NCBI RefSeq assembly: GCF_012396155.1
Contig: NZ_JAAXOY010000003.1
Span: forward strand, 1 to 32,523
Length of the DNA: 32,523 nt
From: Cellulomonas septica
GTDB taxonomy: Bacteria > Actinomycetota > Actinomycetes > Actinomycetales > Cellulomonadaceae
Reading direction: 5' to 3'
Part shown: in pieces, positions 24,916 through 31,471 of the stretch
How positions within the stretch are numbered: position 1 is the stretch's first letter
Layout of the letters: every line of letters begins with the position of its first letter
Made by a program: the position numbers and the translations under genes
Notes under the pieces: generated by a model
Told to the model about the DNA's origin: nothing
Databases searched by the model: none
Seen by the model: only the letters and a program-made list of their open reading frames with translations

Positions 24916-26058
24916 TCAGCGGTCCTTCAGCGCTGCGAGGGTCCCCGGACGGACGAGCGCGGCGACGGTGACGACGGCCAGACCTACCGCGCCCGCGAGC
25001 GCACCTCCGCGCGTCACCGACGAGAGCGCGACCCCGAGCGGGGTGTCGACCGCGGCGACCGCCACCGACGCCGCCAGTGCAGCGCCCCAGAGCACGCCGA
25101 GCACGGCGACGCTCGCGCCTTCGACCCACCGGATGAGGACGCCGCCCGCGTAAGGCACGCCGAGCGACGCGTACAGCGCGGCGCGGCCCCTCCGGGTCCA
25201 GGCGACGACGAGCCAGAGCAGCCCGACGACGGCGCCCGCAGCGCCGGCGATCCACCGCGTCGGGCGTCCGTCCCAGGCCGCGACGGGGTCCTGCGCGAAG
25301 GCGCCGGCAGGCAGCCGGTCCGAGACCGCGACGGCGGAGTCGGGGCGCTCCCCGAGGAGTGCGGGGAGCGCGGCGCGGACGTCCTCGCGGTACTGCGCGT
25401 CCACCTGCACGAAGCAGTGGTCGACCTCGCCGGTCGGCGCCTGCAGCAGGAGGATGCCGGTCGACGCGCCTTCCGACAGGCGCTCGAGGTTCGACACGGC
25501 GGCGACGGTCAGGACGGCCGACGGCGCACCGACGTGGTCGGCGTCCTCGGCTTCGATCCGGAGCCGCGAGCCTTCCTGCCAGAGCCACCTCTCGCTCACG
25601 ACGGTCGACGCCACCACCTCGTCGCCGCCGACTCCGTCGACTCCGAGGATGTCGAGCACACCGGCCGTCGCGGTGACGATCGTCTGCTGCGACTCCGGGC
25701 GGCCGACGAGCCGGACGGCACCGGGCTCGACGCTCACTCCCGCGGCGGCCGTGACGCCCGGGACCGCTTCGAGCGACGCACAGAGGCCCGCGTCGAGCTT
25801 GCCCTCGCTCTGCCGCTGCACCACGAGGAGGTTGCCCCCGGAGTCGAGGTACTCGCGCTCGGCGGCGAGGATGCGTGCCCCGGTCACCACGTCGGCGACC
25901 AGTGCGCCGCCGACGACGAGCGTGGAGATCGCGACCACGCCCGCGAACAGCAGTGCGCCGTCGCGGACGTTGGCGAGCCCCTCACCGAACGATGCTGAGG
26001 CCCGCCAGCGGCGACCGACCGACGTCCAGGACCGTGCGCGAACCTGGGTCTGCGTCAT
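24916..26058 (-). CDS. ABC transporter permease, FtsX/MacB-like
   Basis: A 380-residue membrane protein. One hydrophobic segment near the N-terminus (about 35-60) is followed by an extracytoplasmic domain of roughly 190 residues, then three hydrophobic segments in the last 130 residues. This is the four-helix plan of FtsX/MacB permeases. The ATG at 26058 overlaps the stop of the ATPase gene (ATGA), which sets the start. It is the last gene of the peptide operon. With the ATPase and the peptidoglycan-binding adaptor it probably forms a mechanotransmission or export complex for the small secreted peptide, or gives immunity to it. Sequence identity to the family is weak by eye, so the call rests on topology and neighbours. 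Confidence 0.72.
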   Translation of the reverse strand: MTQTQVRARSWTSVGRRWRASASFGEGLANVRDGALLFAGVVAISTLVVGGALVADVVTGARILAAEREYLDSGGNLLVVQRQSEGKLDAGLCASLEAVPGVTAAAGVSVEPGAVRLVGRPESQQTIVTATAGVLDILGVDGVGGDEVVASTVVSERWLWQEGSRLRIEAEDADHVGAPSAVLTVAAVSNLERLSEGASTGILLLQAPTGEVDHCFVQVDAQYREDVRAALPALLGERPDSAVAVSDRLPAGAFAQDPVAAWDGRPTRWIAGAAGAVVGLLWLVVAWTRRGRAALYASLGVPYAGGVLIRWVEGASVAVLGVLWGAALAASVAVAAVDTPLGVALSSVTRGGALAGAVGLAVVTVAALVRPGTLAALKDR

Positions 26059-26684
26059 GCCGCGACCACCATCCCGTCGACGATCTGCACCACGCGGTCG
26101 CACCGGTCGGCGACGTGCGGGTCGTGCGTCACCACGACGACGCCGGCGCCGCCCGCCGTCGAGAACAGCGCGTCAAGGACCACGTCGGAGCTGGCGCGGT
26201 CGAGCTGACCGGTCGGCTCGTCGGCGAGGAGGAACGGCCGACCGGCCGCCAGCGCACGAGCGATGACGACGCGCTGCACCTCTCCGCCCGAGAGGAGACG
26301 GGCCGGATCGGCCGCTCGCACGCCGAGCCCGACGGCGGTGAGACGCTCCATCGCCTCGGCGCGCGCTTGGACCCGCGGCATCCCCCGGGTCAGCGCCCCG
26401 ACAACCACGTTGTCGAGGGCCGAGCGCTCGGGCAGCACGTTCACGGTCTGCAGGATCCAGGCGGAGACGTCCGGCAGCCGGACGCTCAGCCCCTCCACGA
26501 ACGCGCGGCCGGCGTCGGGACGCACCAGCCCGCCGAGCACGGCGAGCAGCGTCGACTTCCCCGACCCGGAGGGCCCGAGGATCGCGACGCTCTCGCCCTG
26601 GTCGACGACGAGGTCAGCCCCCACGAGCACCGGCTGTGGCGACCGGGGGTACCGCACGACGACGTTCGACGTTACAAGCCGCAC
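26055..26684 (-). CDS. ABC transporter ATP-binding protein (MacB/LolD type)
   Basis: Hydrolyses ATP to drive the adjacent permease. The product is 209 residues, with Walker A GPSGSGKST, a Q-loop, the signature LSGGEVQR, Walker B FLLADEP and the switch histidine in VVVTHD. The short single-domain form fits the MacB/LolD group that pairs with FtsX-like permeases. The GTG at 26684 has GGAGGT immediately upstream (three-base spacing) and overlaps the end of the adaptor gene by 13 bases; a second GTG ten codons on is an alternative. The operon order adaptor-ATPase-permease is that of a MacAB-type machine. Confidence 0.92.
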   Translation of the reverse strand: MRLVTSNVVVRYPRSPQPVLVGADLVVDQGESVAILGPSGSGKSTLLAVLGGLVRPDAGRAFVEGLSVRLPDVSAWILQTVNVLPERSALDNVVVGALTRGMPRVQARAEAMERLTAVGLGVRAADPARLLSGGEVQRVVIARALAAGRPFLLADEPTGQLDRASSDVVLDALFSTAGGAGVVVVTHDPHVADRCDRVVQIVDGMVVAA

Positions 26685-27829
26685 GCGACCTCCAACGTGA
26701 TCCGGCCGGGGTTGGCCACGACCTCCGCGAGCGCCGTCTCGGCCGGGAGGTGAACCGTGCCGACGCCGCCTCCGACCGGCTGGACGACGACCGGCTCGGC
26801 GTCGGCCGACGAGTACGCGCACAGCGACCCGTCGGCGCCCTGCACGAGCGCGGACGCGGGCACGACGGCCACCTGCTGCGCGTCGACGGCACGGACCTGC
26901 GCGACCCCCTCGAGCGCCGGCGCGAGCGCGCCGCGCACCAGGTCGACGTCGGTCTGCGTCGTGACGGTGCCGGAGCCGGGGGTGTACGGCACGACGACCG
27001 TCCCGACGACGAGCTCCGCGGAGTCGCCGAACTGACCGGTCGGCGAGATGCCGCCCTGCGGCTCGGTGACCACGACCGCGGCGTGGCGGGCAGGCGCGCG
27101 CAGCACCGGTGCTCCGGGAGCGACCTGCGCTCCGACAGGTGCCAGCGACTCCGCGACCGTGAGCGCGTCCGGGCCCACCCACACGATCGTCGAAGGCTCG
27201 AACGTGCTGACGCCCTTGCCGAGCCCCGCGTCGACGTTGAACCGTTCGACGGCTGCCCGCATGCCCCGTCCGTACGTCCCGTCGACGGCTCCGCGGTAGT
27301 AGCCGGTGGCGGCCAGGAACTCCTGGACGCGCGTGACGTCGGCGCCCGCGTCACCGACGCCGATGCTCCGCCAGGGTGGTGCCGACGACGTGAGCGCACG
27401 CAGCGGACGGTCGTCGACCCTCATGACCTCGACGCCGTCGTCGAGCACGGCACCCGCGACGGGTCCGGCGGTGACCGTGCCCGTCGCCGAGGTGGCGACC
27501 TCGCGACCGGGCGCGTCGCCGAGCTCCACGGTGACCGCGGCCTGTGCCCGGACCTCCTGCTGGGTGACGGCCACGACGACGGGCGCGACGTCCGCTGCCG
27601 CCTGCGTCGGGTTGTCGGCGCGCGCGACCAGGGCCCAGGCGCCGAGGACGAGGACGGGCACGACGAGAAGGACCGTCAGCAGGAGCCAGGGCGCAGCGGA
27701 GCCGTCGTCCGACGTGCGGGGTCGGGCCGCGCGTGCGCCCGCCACTCGGTGCTCGGTCGGCTCGCTGGAGGGGCCTGCACCGTCGGACGGCCTCGACCCC
27801 TTCGACGCAGCGCCGGTCGAGGCGGTCAC
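26672..27829 (-). CDS. Membrane-anchored peptidoglycan-binding adaptor (HlyD/MacA-like)
   Basis: A 385-residue protein. A hydrophilic N-terminus is followed by one membrane segment (PWLLLTVLLVVPVLVLGAWA), then a lipoyl/HlyD-like beta domain interrupted by a peptidoglycan-binding domain (about 155-200, VTRVQEFLAATGYYRGAVDG). More adaptor-type beta sequence runs to the C-terminus. In actinobacteria such proteins replace MacA as extracellular partner of FtsX-like ABC transporters. The GTG at 27829 overlaps the lipoprotein stop (GTGA). It probably ties the transporter to the cell wall and passes the substrate outward. The operon context with a small secreted peptide suggests the substrate. Confidence 0.8.
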   Translation of the reverse strand: MTASTGAASKGSRPSDGAGPSSEPTEHRVAGARAARPRTSDDGSAAPWLLLTVLLVVPVLVLGAWALVARADNPTQAAADVAPVVVAVTQQEVRAQAAVTVELGDAPGREVATSATGTVTAGPVAGAVLDDGVEVMRVDDRPLRALTSSAPPWRSIGVGDAGADVTRVQEFLAATGYYRGAVDGTYGRGMRAAVERFNVDAGLGKGVSTFEPSTIVWVGPDALTVAESLAPVGAQVAPGAPVLRAPARHAAVVVTEPQGGISPTGQFGDSAELVVGTVVVPYTPGSGTVTTQTDVDLVRGALAPALEGVAQVRAVDAQQVAVVPASALVQGADGSLCAYSSADAEPVVVQPVGGGVGTVHLPAETALAEVVANPGRITLEVACGL

Positions 27830-28464
27830 CCCTGCCACGTCGGGTACCCGATCTCGAGCACGCAGTCCGACTTCTCCGTCTCGAGCAGACGGAACGCCTT
27901 GTCGAGGAGGTCGTCGAACGACTCGTCCTCGGCCCAGTCGACGCCGTACTTGGTGAGGCACGTCCGGAGTGCCGGCGTCAGCGCCTCCGCCCGTCGGTCC
28001 TCGAAAGCCCTCACCTCGGGTCCGGTGGCTTGCCAGAACGCGTCGACGAGGCCCGCGTATCGCTCGTAGCACTTGTCCGCGTCCGCCAGGACGGTGTCGT
28101 CGTCGTTGGGCACCGTGATGGAGTAGACGATCTGGGTCTTTCCTTCGCGCATCTGCGGCCCTTCCACGTCGATGACGGCACCCGTGCCGCGCATGCATTC
28201 GAGCGCCTTTCCGATCGCCCGCTCGTATTCCGCGTAGTCGACGGATCGATCAGCCAGAATCTCCGCCTGAAGGTCGTCGTAGCGGTCGTCGTGCGATTGT
28301 TCGACCACCGTGTCGATGAGGGTCGTCTCCGGGTCGACGCTCGCCGACGGGGCAGGAGCGCCGCCCGCTGGCCTGTCGGAATCGGCCGCGGAGCACGCTG
28401 CACAGGCAGCCGCGATCGTCAGGGCGACGACGGCGGCACGCACCGAAGGGGCACGTCGGGTCAC
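27826..28464 (-). CDS. Putative lipoprotein in the secreted-peptide operon
   Basis: A 212-residue protein I cannot assign to a named family. It starts with a signal sequence and a lipobox-like AAACAAC stretch near residue 20, so it is probably a membrane-anchored lipoprotein. The mature part is acidic and helical, with cysteines in ALECMRG, DKCYERY, LRTCLTKYG and SDCVLEIG that could form two disulfides. The GTG at 28464 has GAGGAAGA a few bases upstream. It lies 67 bases after the small secreted peptide and overlaps the adaptor gene. The context would suit an immunity or peptide-binding protein, but that is inference only. Confidence 0.7.
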   Translation of the reverse strand: MTRRAPSVRAAVVALTIAAACAACSAADSDRPAGGAPAPSASVDPETTLIDTVVEQSHDDRYDDLQAEILADRSVDYAEYERAIGKALECMRGTGAVIDVEGPQMREGKTQIVYSITVPNDDDTVLADADKCYERYAGLVDAFWQATGPEVRAFEDRRAEALTPALRTCLTKYGVDWAEDESFDDLLDKAFRLLETEKSDCVLEIGYPTWQG

Positions 28465-28531
28465 ACGTCTTCCTCTCTCTTGGAGGGCGTGCGGGCCCGT
28501 GAGAACGCCACGGGCCCGCACGCACCGACGG

Positions 28532-28858
28532 TCAGGAGTAGCGCTCCCAGTACTTGAGCTGCTCGTAGTAGGCACGGTGGTGGCCGTTGAGCACGTCGTT
28601 GCCGTACGCGGCGGCGCGCCCGTCGCCCGTCTTGACCGACCAGGGGGTCCACGTCGTCGCCGCCGAGCCCGCACGGACACCCGCCCGTGCTCGCGTCGTC
28701 ACGCAGCCCATGATCGTGTCGGTGTAGGCCATGTACGAGGTGTGGTTGGCCGCGGTGATACTGCAGTACGCGCCCGCCGAGGCGGACGGTGCCACCGCGA
28801 CGGCACCAGCGCCCGCGACCAACGCGGCACTCGCGAGCGCGATCATTCGATTCCTCAT
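28532..28858 (-). CDS. Small secreted two-cysteine peptide; candidate bacteriocin-like product
   Basis: A 108-residue precursor with a clear Sec signal peptide (MRNRMIALASAALVAGAGAV, cleavage likely after SASA at about 27). The mature part is about 80 residues with two cysteines (YCS and GCV), many aromatics, a TTWTPW motif and a C-terminal AYYEQLKYWERYS. The ATG at 28858 has GAGGAAG upstream, the same site as the next gene. It leads an operon with a lipoprotein and a MacAB-like transporter. Such small secreted peptides followed by ABC genes are typical of lactococcin 972-type bacteriocin loci, and the tail is faintly similar, but similarity by eye is weak. Alternatives are a signalling peptide or an envelope-stress protein. 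Confidence 0.65.
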   Translation of the reverse strand: MRNRMIALASAALVAGAGAVAVAPSASAGAYCSITAANHTSYMAYTDTIMGCVTTRARAGVRAGSAATTWTPWSVKTGDGRAAAYGNDVLNGHHRAYYEQLKYWERYS

Positions 28859-29007
28859 GCGACTTCCTCTTCCGTGAGGTGGAATCTGACGACGCGGACG
28901 CTAGCAAGGAATGACGACATGCATTGATGCAGGTTTTCTCGTCACCGCAGATGTGAATTCAGCGCAAAGGCACTTGACCCTAGCGCACGACGTCAAGGCC
29001 GCGGCGG

Positions 29008-29016
29008 TTATCCACA
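29008..29016 (+). promoter_or_regulatory. DnaA box TTATCCACA
   Basis: An exact match to the strong bacterial DnaA-box consensus TTATCCACA. It lies between genes, 87 bases upstream of a second box in the same orientation. Binding is inferred from sequence only. Confidence 0.4.
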
Positions 29017-29102
29017 GGCCGATCTCGTCGCCCCGCGCCATTACAACGTTGCGTTCTTCACCAGTTGACGCGGATGGCACGGCCCCCGCGGCGGCGGGTG
29101 GT

Positions 29103-29111
29103 TTGTCCACA
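29103..29111 (+). promoter_or_regulatory. DnaA box TTGTCCACA
   Basis: An exact match to the actinobacterial form TTGTCCACA of the DnaA box, same orientation as the box at 29008. Together they may titrate DnaA or control a neighbouring promoter. Confidence 0.4.
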
Positions 29112-29178
29112 GCCTTCGGCAGGCTCGCAGATCGTGTCCGCGATGCGAGACGGAGGGCAGCCGCCGCTCCCCGGACGC

Positions 29179-29676
29179 TCAGCGGACGACGTGGCCGTCG
29201 CGGTGGGTCTCGAAGAAGCGCTGGAGGAGCAGGCCGCACTCGTCGGCGCGCACTCCCCCGACGACCTCGACGCGGTGGTTGAGGCGGCGGTCGCGGACGA
29301 CGTCCCACTGCGACCCGCACGCGCCGGCCTTCGGGTCCCACGCGCCGAGCACCAGGCGGGGGATGCGGGCCAACACGGTCGCCCCTGCGCACATCAGGCA
29401 GGGCTCGAGGGTGACGACGAGCGTGCAGTCGTCGAGACGCCAGCGGCCCAACCGGTCCGACGCGGCACGGAGCGCGATCACCTCGGCGTGGCCGGTGGGG
29501 TCGTCGGTGGCCTCGCGGACGTTGCGGCCGCGGGAGACCACGTCGCCGTCGGGGCCGAGCACGACTGCGCCGACGGGCACGTCGCCGGTCGCGACGGCAC
29601 GGCGGGCCTCGTCGAGCGCGAGGCCCATCGCCCATGCGTCGGCGGGCTGCACCGCCCGCCGGGGACCGTCCGTCAT
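29179..29676 (-). CDS. tadA: tRNA-specific adenosine deaminase TadA
   Basis: Converts adenosine 34 to inosine in tRNA-Arg(ACG), letting one tRNA read three arginine codons. The product is 165 residues, normal for the family. The zinc and catalytic site is HAEVIALRAA (His ligand and Glu proton donor) and LEPCLMCAGA (two Cys ligands). The fold continues with LGAWDPKAGACGS and a typical C-terminal helix (LLLQRFFETHRDG). The ATG at 29676 is chosen; an in-frame ATG at 29685 is equally open and neither has a good ribosome site. It diverges from upp, an arrangement common in actinobacteria. Confidence 0.92.
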   Translation of the reverse strand: MTDGPRRAVQPADAWAMGLALDEARRAVATGDVPVGAVVLGPDGDVVSRGRNVREATDDPTGHAEVIALRAASDRLGRWRLDDCTLVVTLEPCLMCAGATVLARIPRLVLGAWDPKAGACGSQWDVVRDRRLNHRVEVVGGVRADECGLLLQRFFETHRDGHVVR

Positions 29677-29746
29677 GCTCGCCATGATGACGCAGCACAC
29701 GCTCCCCGCGGGGACCTTCGCCACGTCCACCAGGTGGGACTGCCGG

Positions 29747-29752
29747 TAGGTT
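29747..29752 (+). promoter_or_regulatory. -10 box TAGGTT for upp (likely leaderless)
   Basis: TAGGTT fits TANNNT and ends six bases before the ATG at 29759. An upstream in-frame GTG (29753) directly abuts the box, so it would lie before the expected transcript start and is rejected as the start codon. Confidence 0.45.
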
Positions 29753-29758
29753 GTGCGC

Positions 29759-30394
29759 ATGCGCCTGCACGTCGCGGACCACCCGCTCGTCGCCCACAAG
29801 CTCACGGTCCTGCGGGACAAGGGCACGCCCTCGCCGACGTTCCGGCAGCTCGTGGACGAGCTCGTCACGCTCCTCGCGTACGAGGCGACGCGCGACGTGC
29901 ACGTCGACACCGTGGAGATCGAGACGCCCGTGACGACGACGACCGGCGTCAAGCTGGCCGATCCGCGTCCTCTGGTCGTGCCGATCCTGCGCGCGGGCCT
30001 CGGGATGCTCGACGGCTTGACGCGGCTGCTGCCGACCGCGGAGGTCGGGTTCCTCGGGATGCAGCGCGACGAGGAGACGCTCGAGGCCGTCACGTACGCG
30101 AACCGGCTGCCCGACGACGTGTCCGGCCGGCAGTGCTTCCTGCTCGACCCGATGCTCGCGACCGGCGGCACGCTCGTCGCGGCGATCGACTACCTCCTGG
30201 CCCGCGGGGCGCGCGACGTCACGGCCGTGTGCCTGCTCGCGGCTCCCGAGGGGCTCAAGGTCGTCGAGGAGTTCGTGGGCGACCGGGCCGACGTGAAGGT
30301 CGTCGTCGCGGCGGTCGACGAGCGGCTCAACGAGAAGGCGTACATCGTCCCGGGCCTCGGCGACGCGGGCGACCGGCTCTACGGGATCGTCTGA
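29759..30394 (+). CDS. upp: Uracil phosphoribosyltransferase
   Basis: Joins uracil to phosphoribosyl pyrophosphate to make UMP in pyrimidine salvage, in the cytoplasm. The product is 211 residues, the usual size. Family marks are HPLVAHKLT at the N-terminus, [10 protein letters not shown], the PRPP-binding loop [10 protein letters not shown] and the C-terminal uracil-binding [15 protein letters not shown]. The ATG at 29759 gives the standard family N-terminus [10 protein letters not shown] and lies six bases after a TAGGTT box. It diverges from tadA. Confidence 0.97.
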   Translation: MRLHVADHPLVAHKLTVLRDKGTPSPTFRQLVDELVTLLAYEATRDVHVDTVEIETPVTTTTGVKLADPRPLVVPILRAGLGMLDGLTRLLPTAEVGFLGMQRDEETLEAVTYANRLPDDVSGRQCFLLDPMLATGGTLVAAIDYLLARGARDVTAVCLLAAPEGLKVVEEFVGDRADVKVVVAAVDERLNEKAYIVPGLGDAGDRLYGIV

Positions 30395-30543
30395 CCCTCC
30401 TCGACCCCGTCGGGCGACACGACCTCGGTCCGGTGCGCGCGGCGACGGCCGACTGATTCGCGACGCGTACCCGCTCTGGCGGCTTCCGCATCCTGAGACA
30501 CCACGGTCGACCCCTTGGGCAGCACGGCTCCCGGTGCGAGCAT
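30379..30543 (-). CDS. Possible small protein, 54 residues, convergent with upp
   Basis: A short frame running from ATG 30543 to TAG at 30379. The translation ([20 protein letters not shown], then Arg-rich, then an acidic end) has high G/C at third codon positions and a mixed charged composition like real small proteins. It would overlap the end of upp by 16 bases. Only a weak GAGG lies upstream. No family is recognised. It may well be a chance frame. Confidence 0.22.
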   Translation of the reverse strand: MLAPGAVLPKGSTVVSQDAEAARAGTRRESVGRRRAHRTEVVSPDGVEEGQTIP

Positions 30544-30768
30544 CGCGCCTCGTCGACGGCTCGGGGGACGCAGTCGACGCACGCGCTGCCGGACCACCCG
30601 CCGGTCTGGGGGACCCGGGAGGTCCGGCAGCGCGACACCCGCGCACCGGACACCGAGCGGTCGCGCTCCGTGTGCGGCGACGAGCAAGCACCGCTGAGGG
30701 CGGGCGACACGCAGGGGCGACACCCCGGGGACCGGCCGGCTCGGGTCGCCGCGCCGACGACCCCGGCC
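30544..30768. other. Intergenic stretch upstream of the NAD(P)-binding gene
   Basis: With the possible small ORF, this fills the 387-base gap after upp. Only overlapping low-complexity Arg/Pro/Ser frames are seen, with no recognisable protein, RNA gene or strong terminator. Confidence 0.4.
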
Positions 30769-30774
30769 TACCGT
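30769..30774 (+). promoter_or_regulatory. -10 box TACCGT for the NAD(P)-binding gene (likely leaderless)
   Basis: TACCGT ends seven bases before the ATG at 30782, the same arrangement as at the sirtuin, upp and dcm genes. Confidence 0.4.
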
Positions 30775-30781
30775 CGAGGGC

Positions 30782-31447
30782 ATGCGCATCGCGATCGCCG
30801 GCGGGCACGGGAAGGTCGCGCGCCTGCTGTCGCGCACGTTGGCGGCACGGGGTGACGTCCCCGTCGCGCTGATCCGGCAGCTGGGCCACGTCCAGGACGT
30901 CACGGAGGACGGCGCCGAGGCGGTCGTCCTCGACCTGGAGCGCTCGAACGCACGCGACGTCGCCGAGGCGATCGCGGGTGCGGACGCCGTGGTGTTCGCG
31001 GCGGGTGCGGGTCCCGGCAGCGGTGCCGAGCGGAAGGACACGGTCGACCGCGGCGCGGCCGCGCTGCTGGCCGACGGCGCCGAGCTGGCGGGCGTGCGGC
31101 GGTACGTGCTGGTGTCGTCGATGGGGGCGTCGTCGGAGCCGCCGCCCGGGACGGACGAGGTGTTCGCGGCCTACCTGCGCGCGAAGGGTGCGAGCGAGGA
31201 GGACCTGCGGTCGCGCGACCTCGACTGGACGATCGTGCGCCCGGGCGGGCTGACCGACGACGACGCGCAGGGCCGCGTGCAGCTCGACGCGCACGTGCCG
31301 CGTGGCTCGATCCCCCGCGCGGACGTCGCCGACGTGCTCGCCGGGGTCCTGCACGCGCCGCTGACGGCCGGGCTGGTCCTCGAGCTCACCGAAGGCGTCG
31401 TGCCGGTCGATGCGGCCGTCGCCGCGGTGGTCGAGCCGGCGGACTGA
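30782..31447 (+). CDS. NAD(P)-binding Rossmann-fold protein (atypical SDR / NAD(P)H-binding family)
   Basis: A 221-residue protein of the NAD(P)H-binding, nucleoside-diphosphate-sugar-epimerase-like group. The N-terminal MRIAIAGGHGKVARLL gives the GGxGxxA dinucleotide loop. The ADAVVFAAGAG strand follows, then YVLVSSMGA, the cofactor-contacting DWTIVRPGGLTDD and the DVADVLAGVL helix typical of this group. The classical SDR YxxxK pair is not placed as usual (AYLRAK), so it may be a redox sensor or reductase of unknown substrate. It is likely a single-gene transcript from a TACCGT box right before the ATG. Confidence 0.88.
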   Translation: MRIAIAGGHGKVARLLSRTLAARGDVPVALIRQLGHVQDVTEDGAEAVVLDLERSNARDVAEAIAGADAVVFAAGAGPGSGAERKDTVDRGAAALLADGAELAGVRRYVLVSSMGASSEPPPGTDEVFAAYLRAKGASEEDLRSRDLDWTIVRPGGLTDDDAQGRVQLDAHVPRGSIPRADVADVLAGVLHAPLTAGLVLELTEGVVPVDAAVAAVVEPAD

Positions 31448-31470
31448 GCGCCGAGCCGCGCAGGCGGCGC
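31448..31470. terminator. Short hairpin between convergent genes
   Basis: GCGCCG (31448-31453) and CGGCGC (31465-31470) pair around an 11-base loop, exactly filling the gap between the stops of two convergent genes. The stem is short, so this is a weak call. Confidence 0.3.
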
Positions 31471-31471
31471 G

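Larger units (their letters stand above)
28859..29178. other. 320-base intergenic region with peptide-operon promoter and DnaA boxes
   Basis: No gene is visible. It must hold the promoter of the leftward peptide operon; TAGCGT (28898-28903 on the minus strand) is a weak -10 candidate. Two DnaA-box sequences, listed separately, are the other recognisable content. Local A/T content (28920-28980, 29040-29070) is higher than in the flanking genes. Confidence 0.5.

Noticed and set aside
29008-29111. DnaA boxes as a replication origin
   Set aside because: Only two boxes are present, and dnaA, dnaN or other origin genes are absent nearby.
28901-31354. 817-residue leftward frame over tadA, upp and the NAD(P)-binding gene
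   Set aside because: It is a low-complexity antisense shadow of three well-identified genes.
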